From Bacillota bacterium (GTDB lineage Bacteria; Bacillota; Clostridia; Acetivibrionales; JAEZXR01): a stretch of 64,000 bases of DNA. The stretch covers positions 1-64,000 of the forward strand of contig JAEZXR010000045.1 of NCBI GenBank assembly GCA_023419605.1, given 5' to 3'. Under the pieces are notes generated by a model, which saw nothing but the letters and a program-made list of their open reading frames with translations, did not search any database and was not told the DNA's origin. Every line of letters starts with the position of its first letter. Position 1 is the first letter of the stretch. This document shows positions 34,241 through 43,244 of this stretch, piece after piece. A program made the translations under genes and the position numbers.

Positions 34241-34264
34241 AAAGGAGGTGGAAACACCTCCTTT
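34241..34264 (-). terminator. Terminator after the 46-aa gene
   Basis: AAAGGAGGTG and CACCTCCTTT form a perfect 10-bp stem with a GAAA/TTTC loop and T-run on the minus strand. Confidence 0.8.
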
Positions 34265-34294
34265 ATCACTTATGTAGCACTACAAAATATGAGA

Positions 34295-34435
34295 TTATTC
34301 TTTAAATCCGTAACCTCCAAAGAATCCCCCCGGACATACGAGGCAAAGGATTACGATGATAATGATAATCCACCATATCCACTCAAATCCAAAACCGAAG
34401 CCAAAGCCTCCTCCACAGCCTCTATCTTCTGGCAT
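34295..34435 (-). CDS. 46-aa glycine/aromatic-rich hydrophobic protein
   Basis: ATG 34435 behind AAAGGAG encodes MPEDRGCGGGFGFGFGFEWI, then WWIIIIIVILCLVCPGGFFG, then GYGFKE. A Gly-Phe repeat head precedes one very hydrophobic helix and a second Gly/Phe/Tyr tail. It looks like a small sporulation or coat-type membrane peptide of the YjcZ kind. It lies upstream of cphA on the same strand but has its own terminator in between. Confidence 0.7.
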   Translation of the reverse strand: MPEDRGCGGGFGFGFGFEWIWWIIIIIVILCLVCPGGFFGGYGFKE

Positions 34436-34535
34436 AGCAACCGCTCCTTTCCATGATTTAACCTTCTCGATAGTATAGTATTCAAGGAGCTATTTTTGTG
34501 TTACATGCAGAATCTTAAATCACTTCAAAAAATCA

Positions 34536-34558
34536 GCCTGATTTTTTAATAATCAGGC
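34536..34558 (-). terminator. Terminator after the 41-aa gene
   Basis: GCCTGATT (34536-34543) pairs with AATCAGGC (34551-34558). On the minus strand TGATTTTTTG follows. Confidence 0.7.
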
Positions 34559-34600
34559 CATCGGAAACTTTCTCAGACAACACAGATGTTCTGTAAGCTG

Positions 34601-34726
34601 CTACTTCTCCAATGTGAGGTTTTTGAATTCTTTCTGAGCGTCCTTTTTGCCTGCCCTGTTCCTGTTCTCCATTTCGATTTCATTATAGCCGTTATCATCC
34701 TGCCAATCAAAGGTATACCTGAACAT
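34601..34726 (-). CDS. 41-aa charged small protein, unknown function
   Basis: ATG 34726 behind an excellent AAAGGAGG encodes MFRYTFDWQDDNGYNEIEME, then NRNRAGKKDAQKEFKNLTLE, then K, and stops at 34601 just before a terminator. The strong ribosome site, the terminator and the sensible composition support a real gene. I recognise no family; the first half could be a short beta-hairpin and the second a basic helix. Confidence 0.6.
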   Translation of the reverse strand: MFRYTFDWQDDNGYNEIEMENRNRAGKKDAQKEFKNLTLEK

Positions 34727-34852
34727 ACAAATCAGCCTCCTTTGTATCTATTTTGCATAATCTCTATATAGATAGTATGGAGACATCGTCTGAATTTTAT
34801 AATACCAGATTTTATTCAAAATTTTCAGAACGTTAACAGTAATCCTAAGCCT

Positions 34853-36898
34853 TTACTTTGGCTGACTAAAATAGATGTCGGAAAATTCAATATTCATTTT
34901 TTCGATCCAATTGCTTTTTACGTCGTTTTGTAAGCCAAGCGGTCTGTCCCCCTGCACCGTTTCTGCCAGACAACCGTTTTTTACTGCTGGGATTCTAACT
35001 GTAAACCTGCTTCCCTTACCAAGTTCACTGGCTACGTCAATGGTTCCTCCCTGAAGCTCAACCAGGGATTTTACCAGGGATAGCCCAATACCGCTACCTT
35101 CATAGTTTCTCGTGAGCGATTTGTCCACCTGGCGGAACCGCTCAAAGATTACGTCCAGTTTATCCTCGGCAATACCGATGCCGTTATCTTCTACAGAAAT
35201 AGCAACATATTCTCCTTCATCTTGAATCCGCACCTGAATACAGCCCTTGCTCCTGGTAAACTTAATAGCGTTGGAAAGCAGATTCATAAGAACTCTCTCC
35301 ACCATGTCCGGATCACAGAAAATAATTTTTTCTTCTAGTTCCGTCAATAAGGTCAGTTCTTTCCCCTTATCGATGATATAGGCTGCAACGGATGCAGTGA
35401 TGTCCTCGACGATTCCGACAATGTCGCAGTCCACTGCCTGTGAAGGATAGAAACCCGATTCGATCTTGGTTGCGTCAATGATATTGTTCACCAGGCGTAT
35501 AAGCCTGTAGCAGTTCATTTTCATGGCATCGAGAAGCTTCCCCGCTTTGCTTTCGCTGCTGTCCTCATGGCTCAGCATATAGAACCTAAGCAATTGCAGT
35601 GAACTGAGTATCACATTCAGAGGCGTCCGAAGTTCATGAGAAATGTTAGCAAAGAATTCTGTTTTTAACTTATCATATTCCAGTGTTTCCATAGCCCTTT
35701 TAATAAATGTGATATTCTGCATCTGCGATAAAAAATACATGGGTACTCCATCCCCGTCTCTTACCAAGGATACACTTAAAAGAACCCAAATCACCTGCCC
35801 GCTTTTATTTATATATCTTTTTTCTATATGATAATAGTGTATTTCATTATTCAAAAGCTCTGTCACCTTCTCTGCATCACTTCGTAAATCCTCGGGGTGG
35901 GTGATGGTCTGAAAGGTTAACTGCAGCAGTTCCTCTTCCAAATACCCGGTGATCTCACACAGAGCCGGATTCACTTTTATGAAGTTTCCCTCAATCCCAA
36001 TAATTGCCATACCAATGGCGGCATGTTCAAAAGCACTGCGAAAGCGTTCTTCCGTTTCATTTACGATCCCCTCCAACCGCTTACGCTCCGTGATATCACG
36101 TGCAATGGCGGAAGCACCGACGACCTTTCCCTCCCTGTTGAAGATCGGCGACATAGAGACAGAGACATGAATTTCGTCTCCATTTTTTCTTTTTCTAACA
36201 GTTTCATACGGAACCGTATTCTCTCCACGTTTGATCTTGTCCATATTTGATTCGACCCTATGATTGCCTCCGAAATGGGTAATTACTTCGATATGTTTTC
36301 CCTTCACTTCCGTCGCTGAATATCCATATATTTTCTCTGCACCCAGGTTCCAGCTGGAAATAATACCCTCCAGCGTCAAGCCAATGATGGCATCCTCCGA
36401 TGATTCAACAATAGCAGCAAAGCGCTGAATCTTTTCTTCTACCTGACTCAGTATTTTCTTACTGTTTTCTTCCGACATCTCAATTTGCTTCCGTTGTGTA
36501 ATATCACGCCAAATAACGGCAATACCCTCATTCAGCTTATATACACACAGGTCGTAAGCAAGTGCTATCTGCTCTTTATGTATTGTATCCGCATACGAAA
36601 CCACTTCACACATAAAAGGCTCTCCGGTTTCAACCACTCTACAGTATTCCTCGAAGATTCCACGTTCCTTGTGGACAGGAAAAGCTTCAAGAAGTTTATT
36701 TCCGATGAGATGTTCACGAACCAGTTTCTCCCTTAAACACACAGCGTCATTGACATACTCTATTATAAAATCAATAATGCCTCCACCTTGTTCTCTTATG
36801 GGGGAACAAAACCCAAAGCATTCCGGCATCTTATCTACCGCATAAAACATTGGATCGCAAATTAATTTTTTACTTTTGGTATCCGTTTCGGTAATCAT
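34853..36898 (-). CDS. Multi-PAS sensor histidine kinase
   Basis: A 681-residue cytoplasmic kinase with no membrane helix. Three PAS/PAC units come first (about 15-130, 150-275 with EIHVSVSMSPIFNREGKVVG, and 280-395 ending in PMYFLSQMQNITF). They are followed by a HisKA domain with H-box FFANISHELRTPLNVI and a HATPase domain with LLSNAIKFT (N-box), VEDNGIGIAEDKLD (G1) and GSGIGLSLVKSLVE (G2). Soluble PAS kinases of this kind feed phosphate into Spo0A in clostridia lacking Spo0F/Spo0B. No response regulator is adjacent, so it is an orphan. Link to sporulation is inference. Confidence 0.9.
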   Translation of the reverse strand: MITETDTKSKKLICDPMFYAVDKMPECFGFCSPIREQGGGIIDFIIEYVNDAVCLREKLVREHLIGNKLLEAFPVHKERGIFEEYCRVVETGEPFMCEVVSYADTIHKEQIALAYDLCVYKLNEGIAVIWRDITQRKQIEMSEENSKKILSQVEEKIQRFAAIVESSEDAIIGLTLEGIISSWNLGAEKIYGYSATEVKGKHIEVITHFGGNHRVESNMDKIKRGENTVPYETVRKRKNGDEIHVSVSMSPIFNREGKVVGASAIARDITERKRLEGIVNETEERFRSAFEHAAIGMAIIGIEGNFIKVNPALCEITGYLEEELLQLTFQTITHPEDLRSDAEKVTELLNNEIHYYHIEKRYINKSGQVIWVLLSVSLVRDGDGVPMYFLSQMQNITFIKRAMETLEYDKLKTEFFANISHELRTPLNVILSSLQLLRFYMLSHEDSSESKAGKLLDAMKMNCYRLIRLVNNIIDATKIESGFYPSQAVDCDIVGIVEDITASVAAYIIDKGKELTLLTELEEKIIFCDPDMVERVLMNLLSNAIKFTRSKGCIQVRIQDEGEYVAISVEDNGIGIAEDKLDVIFERFRQVDKSLTRNYEGSGIGLSLVKSLVELQGGTIDVASELGKGSRFTVRIPAVKNGCLAETVQGDRPLGLQNDVKSNWIEKMNIEFSDIYFSQPK

Positions 36899-37020
36899 AT
36901 TGCCCCCCTTGGTCTTCTTTCAAGATAGCCCTCATTGAACTCTTTTTAGAAATTTTATCATGTTTTGGGTCTTTTCACAATAAATTCAAGTTCCATCTAT
37001 TTAGTGAAAATAACGACAAA

Positions 37021-37046
37021 AAAAGCGCCTGAGTCCGGCGCTTTTT
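37021..37046 (-). terminator. Terminator after the small secreted protein gene
   Basis: AAAAGCGCC and GGCGCTTTT stems with a run of at least seven T on the minus strand. Confidence 0.85.
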
Positions 37047-37050
37047 GTCA

Positions 37051-37506
37051 TTATTTCTTTATTTTATCCTTTATCTGCTTCTCAAGCTCCTTTTGAATCT
37101 CCTTCTTTGCAGCATCTATACCCGTGTCTACGGTCTTTGTGATCTCATCTTTTGCCTTGTTTACATTGTCATTAACGAGGGCTCCGGCCTCCTGTTTTAT
37201 GGCATTGCCATAGTTGGAAAGCTCTTTATTTGCACGGTCTAATTCCTTGTTTACGTGCTGCTGCAAATCGTTATTGGCCTGGTTTCCCTTCTCCGCGAGA
37301 AAGTTATTTATATCCTGCATCTCCCGGTTTTTCTCAGTTCCTACCTTTTCATTGGCCTGCTGCACATAAAAGGCCTTGATATTATTTATACCTCCACGTA
37401 TCAATTCAATGATATTGGTATCAAGTACTGTGGCTGCATAGGTCTGTACACTGAACACAAGTATGGCAATAGTTGATACAACTGTTATTAGCTTCTTTCT
37501 TTTCAT
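37051..37506 (-). CDS. Small secreted helical protein downstream of the second germination operon
   Basis: Start ATG 37506 (MKRKKLITVVSTIAILVFSV) behind GGAGTGGAGG; the frame is open further upstream without meaning. A signal peptide (cut near QTYA-AT) precedes about 125 residues of almost pure charged amphipathic helix, rich in Lys, Glu, Gln and Asn with repeated TKTVDTGIDAAKKEIQKELE-type segments, probably a coiled coil. No family recognised. It follows the gerC gene by 91 bases, so it may be read through from the germination operon. Confidence 0.65.
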   Translation of the reverse strand: MKRKKLITVVSTIAILVFSVQTYAATVLDTNIIELIRGGINNIKAFYVQQANEKVGTEKNREMQDINNFLAEKGNQANNDLQQHVNKELDRANKELSNYGNAIKQEAGALVNDNVNKAKDEITKTVDTGIDAAKKEIQKELEKQIKDKIKK

Positions 37507-37597
37507 AAACCTCCACTCCTCTAACAATATTATGTCAACTCGCTTAGTGTAGCATATCAAAATACAGAAGATCAATGTAAATTTCTGCAAGCATATA

Positions 37598-38839
37598 CTA
37601 TCTGGAGTTTCCAACTTGCCTGATAGTAACCTTTGCTTTTATTTGCACATTAATGCCGGGAAAAATGTCATACCATCGTTCTTTCACCTGTTTCCAATAG
37701 GCAGGCTTTTGCGTTTTTAAAATATCGTTGAATTGAAAAATATCTGCGTTAAAATCCTTTTGGACTCTTTTTACAGTATCCATGCATTGCTGCTCTATGT
37801 GGGTTGAGAACGCCTTTTCAGCCTCTTCCATGTATTCATTGTCTATTTTTTGGTATACATCCATATTGATATTTTCTGCATAATTCCCTTGGATGTCTAG
37901 ATTTACTGTAAAGCCTGCTTTTTGCCCATTGACTTCCGGAATTATTTTCGATTTCACCTTTGTTACTTCCAGCGCTATGATTCCTTTCGCGTCCCCAGGG
38001 TTCTGTGTCGTGATTACACCGCCTTTGTAACTGCCTCGTATCATTTTTAAAGCTTCAAGTTCCAATTCGCTGAGTTCCCCCACCATTTTATCCCCTTTGA
38101 AAGCAACGGCTTTACTAACCTTTAACTCATCCTTCGTGCCCTCTACCTTCGGCAGTATAAAGTCCAGGCCTGATTGGATGTTTTGTACGGCTTCTCCCAA
38201 GTCCGTCCGGTATATTATTCTTGCACTCACGCTGGAGTTCAATGGAATTTTAGCCAGGTAAACCGAAGGATAGTCTTCGATTCTTGGAGTAACATCCAGT
38301 ATACTCTTTGCATATCCAGGGCTTATGAATACTTTTGTCCTTCTACGCATTTCAGGATCTCTGACAAAAAAGTCCAGGACATCTTTGATGCCCTGTGCTG
38401 CAACCTCCTCCGAAAGTATTATCGTTTGAAGATGTTCGTAATACGGTATAAAGCTCATACGTGAGGCCAACTCCCGATTCATCTCGAAAAATGAGTTTCC
38501 GACCTGGGTTACATCCCAGGTTCTCGAAGCCTCACCGCCGCCACCGCCGCCACTTCCCCCAGCTGCAGTAGGAACGCTGAAATTGGCTTTTTTAATAATG
38601 GGAACCTGCACCGTCATGGCATACATAGGTTCACCGGTATGAAGCTCCATCGTCTCAAATTTTTCTTCTTCACTCTCTAAGGTTTCCGATTTACTCTGCT
38701 GATCGGTTTGAGGAATCGGAGGGTATTTGTCTATAGCAACACCAAGGACATAGGCCCGGTTTTCAATTTCAATCCGGTCCCAACAGCCTGTCAATATCGC
38801 CAGGCAGCCGCAAACAACAAAAAGTACAATTTTTTTCAT
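37598..38839 (-). CDS. Spore germination lipoprotein, GerAC type (second operon)
   Basis: A 413-residue Ger(x)C lipoprotein. The signal peptide MKKIVLFVVCGCLAILTGCW has lipobox LTGC, followed by DRIEIENRAYVLGVAIDKYP. A glycine-rich insert (GGSGGGGGGEASRTWD) sits near residue 95-110, as in the first operon's GerC. It overlaps the upstream B gene by four bases (ATGA). C subunit of the second germinant receptor. Confidence 0.92.
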   Translation of the reverse strand: MKKIVLFVVCGCLAILTGCWDRIEIENRAYVLGVAIDKYPPIPQTDQQSKSETLESEEEKFETMELHTGEPMYAMTVQVPIIKKANFSVPTAAGGSGGGGGGEASRTWDVTQVGNSFFEMNRELASRMSFIPYYEHLQTIILSEEVAAQGIKDVLDFFVRDPEMRRRTKVFISPGYAKSILDVTPRIEDYPSVYLAKIPLNSSVSARIIYRTDLGEAVQNIQSGLDFILPKVEGTKDELKVSKAVAFKGDKMVGELSELELEALKMIRGSYKGGVITTQNPGDAKGIIALEVTKVKSKIIPEVNGQKAGFTVNLDIQGNYAENINMDVYQKIDNEYMEEAEKAFSTHIEQQCMDTVKRVQKDFNADIFQFNDILKTQKPAYWKQVKERWYDIFPGINVQIKAKVTIRQVGNSR

Positions 38840-39936
38840 TTTCCAGCTCTCCTCCTTTTCTTTATGTAGCCGATTATAGTTAACGCAGGTATGATTCCTA
38901 ACCCTACGATAAGACCAAGAAACTCATAGATAGAATTAAGGGCATCGGCTTGGATCCCACTTTTGGGTATGACAGCAATAATACATAGAAGTGGAAGATG
39001 GGCATAAACAACATATTTTTGATATTTCGGCTTTATGGAAAAAAACTCGCTTATGTTTCGTACCGATGAATATGTATACAGTAACAACCATGCAAAGAAC
39101 CCCGGGATCCATATGATAATAACCAGAGTTTCCAGCCGTTCCAAAAGCGTTACGGGAAATTCAATGGATTTTGATAATATCAGGGTGGGATATACCATGG
39201 TTTTTATCTCTTCTGCACCAAATACCATAATCGTAACAGCAGTTAAGGATATATAAAGAATGGTCGATATGCCCATTGCTGCCATAAACCAACGGAAAAT
39301 ACCTTTAATGTCCGATATGTACCGGTGGAAATAAGTGATGATTCCATATCCGATTAAGGATGTGAAAGCAGGCAGGGCACCTTTTACCGTGTTGATTGTA
39401 TTCTCAAAAAGAATTGGTTTCAAGTGCCTCGTTTCCATTCTTGAATACGGAAGAATAAGAAGTAAAATCAATGGTATCATAAACACAGGAAACATAAAGT
39501 CGATGGACCCCACTATGACTTTGGCTCCTCGTTTCGCTACCGAGATGACCCCGGCCGCGACCAATAGAACCAATACAACAAAGGGGGTACGGTCTAGTAG
39601 GAATGTTTTCACGGTAGTGACAAAAATTCTCAGAGAAATTCCCGCGCCACCCAGTCCAAGTATAATAAATACAAGCAGGACAACCCTCCCAAATACTTTT
39701 CCAAAAAGCAAAATAGGTATCTGCGGCAAATCATGTTTCGGAAACATTTTAACCAGATTATAGGACGTCAGTAAACTCATTAGTATTGCAAGGATACCTC
39801 CTAGAAGCATTGATATCCAGGCATCCTGATTGGCAATCACAACCAGGTCATGCTGAATGGTAAGTATGGCAATACCTAAAGTGCTTGAAACTGTGAGAGT
39901 CATGATCTGTGCCGGATGTAGGTTAGTTACTTTCAT
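38836..39936 (-). CDS. Spore germination permease, GerAB type (second operon)
   Basis: About 366 residues with ten membrane helices, starting MKVTNLHPAQIMTLTVSSTL at ATG 39936 behind AAAAGGGG (39945 also open). APC-superfamily GerAB, the germinant-binding permease of the receptor. It overlaps the end of the A gene by 14 bases and the start of the C gene by four bases. Confidence 0.92.
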   Translation of the reverse strand: MKVTNLHPAQIMTLTVSSTLGIAILTIQHDLVVIANQDAWISMLLGGILAILMSLLTSYNLVKMFPKHDLPQIPILLFGKVFGRVVLLVFIILGLGGAGISLRIFVTTVKTFLLDRTPFVVLVLLVAAGVISVAKRGAKVIVGSIDFMFPVFMIPLILLLILPYSRMETRHLKPILFENTINTVKGALPAFTSLIGYGIITYFHRYISDIKGIFRWFMAAMGISTILYISLTAVTIMVFGAEEIKTMVYPTLILSKSIEFPVTLLERLETLVIIIWIPGFFAWLLLYTYSSVRNISEFFSIKPKYQKYVVYAHLPLLCIIAVIPKSGIQADALNSIYEFLGLIVGLGIIPALTIIGYIKKRRRAGK

Positions 39937-41509
39937 TATCATCATCCCCTTTTTGGATAATCTGCCGTTGTGTATCGTCCGGGTTTAAAAACTCCGGCCG
40001 CTTTCCGAATATTTTCTGCGGTCCGCGCAGGACCGAATCTTTCCAATCTCTGATCCGGTAGGGAGTTAATGGCTCCAAATAACCAACACCGAAACTCTCC
40101 TGGGAACATACATAGCCTAATAAGGCTAGAAGACCGATGGAAGTTCCAACTGTACCAAACATAGTAGCTATTATCAAAAAAGGTATCCTCAACACCCTCG
40201 TTGCAAAATTCAAACTGTAATCAGGAAGGGTAAAGGAGGAGATGGCCGTAATGGCAATTACAATAACCATAACGGGACTTATGACTCCTGCTTGTACAGC
40301 TGCCTGGCCAATAACCAAACCTCCTACGATGGAAACGGTTTGACCTACAACTCTGGGCAAGCGGATTCCGGCTTCCTGCAATATTTCAAGAATAACGGTC
40401 ATCAAAAGCGCCTCTATAAAAGCTGGGAAAGGCACTCCGGTCCTGGTGCCTGCAATGGACAAGACGATGTTTGTAGGAAGTATTCCCGGATGAAAGGATG
40501 TCAAGGCTATGTAGAGGGAGGGAAGCAAGGCCGATATAAAAAATGCACAGTATCTGGTGAAACGAATAATGGACCCTATAATCCATTTTTCATAATAATC
40601 ATCCACACTTTGCAAAAGCATCGGCAGGCTTACGGGAACTAAAATAACATCCGGAGTACCCTCCACAACAATTCCGACTCTGCCTTCCATCAGAGCCGGA
40701 ATTACTTTATCCGGACGTTCCGTTATTTGAATTAAAGGAAAAATGCTGTTGGGATTGTCACTGATCAAATGGGATACCTGGTAGGAAGATACCCCATCAT
40801 CAATATCAATCCGCTTCATCCGGTTTCTTACCTCCTTGACCATCTCCTCCTGTGCAATTCCCTTGATATGTATGATAATTGCATCATTTTTTGAACGCCT
40901 TCCAATCTTATGAGCCTCAAAAGTCAGGTTTGGGTCCTTTACCCTTTTTCGAATTAATCCCAGATTCTCCTGCAGGTTCTCAACAAAAGATTCCTTAGGG
41001 CCTTTTACCGAAGGTTCCATCTTCGGTTCTCCTATACTTCTACCCACCAGTTTTTGTGTTCCAACAAGCAAGCCCTGAGCATAACCCTCAAAGAGGATAA
41101 CGGTACTCCCTGACAAAACTTCCAGTATAATCTCATCGAAGGTATCCGCTTCCTCTATGGTACTTGTACTCACCAAAGAATTTTTGATTACCTGAAGATT
41201 CACTTTTTCCTTACTGCCCTTGATGATTACGCTATCTTCAACCATTAATGGCTTAACGATAGATTCCTGAATAATTTCCTCATTCACCAGGGTAGTAACG
41301 AATATTACAGCGGCTTGAATACCCACACTTCCGACCGTTAGTTTTCTCTCCCTTATATCCCAACTGTTATTCAATGCATTCCTAATCTGGGTTATATTTT
41401 CCTCTATATCCTTTGTTAATCTGAGATTCTTGTATGTTTTATCCTGATCCCTATGGGAGCTCTCTTCTTTTTTCTTCTTGCTTGCTTTAGGTTTGTTAAA
41501 AAAATTCAT
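39923..41509 (-). CDS. Spore germination protein, GerAA type (second operon)
   Basis: I start at ATG 41509 (MNFFNKPKASKKKKEESSHR), behind GGTGGTAG; the open frame extends to 41647 with an unlikely hydrophobic lead. The 528-residue protein has a short basic tail, the conserved domain with VNLQVIKNSLVSTSTIEEAD and TERPDKVIPALMEGRVGIVV, then about five membrane helices (GVPFPAFIEALLMTVILEIL). Its N-terminal tail is far shorter than in the first operon's A subunit. First gene of an A-B-C operon. Confidence 0.92.
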   Translation of the reverse strand: MNFFNKPKASKKKKEESSHRDQDKTYKNLRLTKDIEENITQIRNALNNSWDIRERKLTVGSVGIQAAVIFVTTLVNEEIIQESIVKPLMVEDSVIIKGSKEKVNLQVIKNSLVSTSTIEEADTFDEIILEVLSGSTVILFEGYAQGLLVGTQKLVGRSIGEPKMEPSVKGPKESFVENLQENLGLIRKRVKDPNLTFEAHKIGRRSKNDAIIIHIKGIAQEEMVKEVRNRMKRIDIDDGVSSYQVSHLISDNPNSIFPLIQITERPDKVIPALMEGRVGIVVEGTPDVILVPVSLPMLLQSVDDYYEKWIIGSIIRFTRYCAFFISALLPSLYIALTSFHPGILPTNIVLSIAGTRTGVPFPAFIEALLMTVILEILQEAGIRLPRVVGQTVSIVGGLVIGQAAVQAGVISPVMVIVIAITAISSFTLPDYSLNFATRVLRIPFLIIATMFGTVGTSIGLLALLGYVCSQESFGVGYLEPLTPYRIRDWKDSVLRGPQKIFGKRPEFLNPDDTQRQIIQKGDDDNESN

Positions 41510-41679
41510 ACTACTACCACCAATAAAGATTTTTTCCTTTGAATTATTAGCATATTGTGGCAGAATTATAAACAGAAATACAAATAATAGTTTTAAAAGT
41601 AACTGAATTGTTTCTATTCGAACTGTAATTTTTCGATATGTTCTCAAAGAAGGCCAAGCAGTAAAAAATTTCTACATAA

Positions 41680-41712
41680 AAAAAGCACTGGTATTTTCAT
41701 ACAGTGCTTTTT
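41680..41712 (-). terminator. Terminator after the cold-shock gene
   Basis: AAAAAGCACTG (41680-41690) pairs with CAGTGCTTTTT (41702-41712), followed by a run of T on the minus strand. It isolates csp from the second germination operon. Confidence 0.8.
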
Positions 41713-41922
41713 GATCCATGTAGAGTCGTTATAAAATATATCTTCATCTACAATTTCACACAGCCTTCTCGGACGACAAACTTATATAATATTACTTTCT
41801 ATACAGCATCCAAGTCACCGATTGTTAGGTCGTTTAGGTGCAGGGTCATTCTTATAAAGCACGATGGGCATGAAGTCTCTGACAGGCCTGCAAAAAAGAT
41901 GAAGTGTTATTTTCACTCTTCC

Positions 41923-42120
41923 TTAGTAGGGTACTACATTTGTGGCTTGAGGCCCACGCTGGCCTTTTTCGATGTCAAATTGTACCCGCTGACCTTCTTC
42001 CAGAGATTTATAGCCTTCCGCTTTTATGGCAGAAAAGTGTACAAATACATCTTCCCCACCTTCTCTTTCGATAAAGCCAAAACCTTTTTCCGCATTAAAC
42101 CATTTTACCGTTCCGACCAT
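41923..42120 (-). CDS. Cold-shock protein, CspA family
   Basis: A 65-residue single OB-fold RNA/DNA chaperone. RNP1 KGFGFIE and RNP2 VFVHFSAI are both intact (MVGTVKWFNAEKGFGFIERE). Length is exactly that of CspA-type proteins. ATG has GGAGGTGC upstream. It follows infC by 185 bases, and the leader contains an AATGATAC/GTATCATT hairpin (42152-42183). Confidence 0.95.
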   Translation of the reverse strand: MVGTVKWFNAEKGFGFIEREGGEDVFVHFSAIKAEGYKSLEEGQRVQFDIEKGQRGPQATNVVPY

Positions 42121-42151
42121 TTCCTATTGCACCTCCAAGGGTTTATGTTTT

Positions 42152-42183
42152 AATGATACTTTTGTTAGATTTTTGTATCATTT
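42152..42183 (-). promoter_or_regulatory. Hairpin in the leader of the cold-shock gene
   Basis: AATGATAC and GTATCATT form an 8-bp stem with a 16-base A/T-rich loop, 30 bases upstream of the start codon. Leaders of csp mRNAs often refold with temperature; this hairpin could play that part or be a weak attenuator. Confidence 0.4.
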
Positions 42184-42305
42184 ATTATTAGTATGTTGAT
42201 ATCTATCTTAATTTATAATTAGAGTTATTACATTAATTAGCAAAATATTCAAAACTATTTATTCTTTGATCTTTAGGCTGTCTCCATAAATAGGCGAAGG
42301 CCTTC

Positions 42306-42818
42306 TTACTTCTTCGGACTCAGTATCATGGTCATACTTCTTCCCTCAAGCTTTGGGGGCTTTTCTACGACTCCTACCTCTTTTACTTCCTCAGCAAACT
42401 TTCCCAGTACTTCGTTTCCGGATGCAGTGTAGTGCATTTCTCTGCCTCTAAACCGTATACTGACCTTAACCTTATTTCCATCCTGTAGAAACTTGTATGC
42501 ATTCTTTACTTTAAAATTAAAATCATGATCCTCGATTTTAGCAGACACTCGTACTTCCTTCAAAGCAGTAACCTTCTGGTTTTTCTTTGCTTCCTTCTCT
42601 TTCTTTGCCTGCTCAAACAAATTTTTACCATAGTCCATTATTTTGCATACTGGTGGTACCGCGTTGGGAACTATTTTGACAAGATCCAGATTTTTAGAAT
42701 TTGCCAGCATCTGCGCTTCCTTGGATGACATAACACCTAACATGGCTCCATCGCTGTCGATGAGTCTGACTTCCTTATCTCTTATTTCCTCATTAATCGG
42801 TAATTCATTTTTTCGAAT
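42306..42818 (-). CDS. infC: Translation initiation factor IF-3 with ATT start codon
   Basis: IF-3 keeps ribosomal subunits apart and checks initiator tRNA and start codons. The best start is ATT at 42816-42818: GGAGG lies eight bases upstream, and the frame's only normal start (GTG) is inside that ribosome site. AUU starts are the known basis of infC autoregulation. The protein (IRKNELPINEEIRDKEVRLI, about 170 residues) has the N-domain with NAVPPVCKIMDYGK and the C-domain VKVSIRFRGREM...PKLEGRSMTMIL. Unusually it is not followed by rpmI and rplT but by a cold-shock gene. It may be a second, paralogous IF-3. Confidence 0.9.
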   Translation of the reverse strand: MRKNELPINEEIRDKEVRLIDSDGAMLGVMSSKEAQMLANSKNLDLVKIVPNAVPPVCKIMDYGKNLFEQAKKEKEAKKNQKVTALKEVRVSAKIEDHDFNFKVKNAYKFLQDGNKVKVSIRFRGREMHYTASGNEVLGKFAEEVKEVGVVEKPPKLEGRSMTMILSPKK

Positions 42819-42856
42819 CGCCAACACCTCCGTTATTATTTTTCACACAAAAATTA

Positions 42857-42885
42857 TATTTACACCTATTCGATACATTGTCCAA
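42857..42885 (-). promoter_or_regulatory. Promoter of infC
   Basis: TTGGAC (42880-42885), 17 bases, TAAATA (42857-42862) on the minus strand, continuing into TAAT. It predicts a leader of about 30 bases, too short for the long L20-binding leader known from Bacillus infC operons. Confidence 0.45.
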
Positions 42886-43012
42886 AATTTTAAACTCAGT
42901 AGGTTTTATATATTTTACGCGCTTGTATCTCCGTTTTATTCCTTCGCACAAGTTAGCCCGGATACTGTAAAATTGTTTCCGAACCTACATGGTAAAATGG
43001 AAGGAAATTAAA

Positions 43013-43038
43013 AAAGGAGAGCATAAGCTCTCCCTTTA
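43013..43038 (-). terminator. Terminator after the zinc-ribbon gene
   Basis: AAAGGGAGAGC and GCTCTCCTTT arms read on the minus strand with a TTTTTT tail directly after the 43041 stop. Confidence 0.8.
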
Positions 43039-43040
43039 AC

Positions 43041-43244
43041 TTACCACCTATTACCGAAGCTTCTGTTGTTGTTTCCGCCAAAGCCTCTGTTATTGTTATT
43101 TCGCTGTTGCTTTCTTGCTCTTCTGCAATCTGCACATCTCTGTGGTTCGTTTTCGAAACCCTTTTCCTTGTAGAAAGCCTGCTCGTTTTCAGTAAAAACG
43201 AATTCTGTATTACAATCCTTACAAGTTAAAACTTTATCTGCCAT
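43041..43244 (-). CDS. CxxC-x17-CxxC zinc-ribbon protein with Asn/Arg-rich tail
   Basis: A 67-residue protein starting at ATG 43244 behind AAGGAGG. MADKVLTCKDCNTEFVFTEN holds the first CxxC pair, and RCADCRRARKQQ the second, separated by the KEKGF segment that defines this small zinc-ribbon family. The last 20 residues are Asn, Arg, Gly and Phe (RGFGGNNNRSFGNRW), an RNA-binding-like disordered tail. Such proteins are often found near cold-shock genes in Firmicutes; a role in RNA metabolism is inference. Confidence 0.85.
   Translation of the reverse strand: MADKVLTCKDCNTEFVFTENEQAFYKEKGFENEPQRCADCRRARKQQRNNNNRGFGGNNNRSFGNRW

Noticed and set aside
42819..42827. GTG start for infC at 42825-42827
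   Set aside because: This GTG is part of the GGAGGTG ribosome site, so a ribosome bound there would start at the ATT eight bases downstream.
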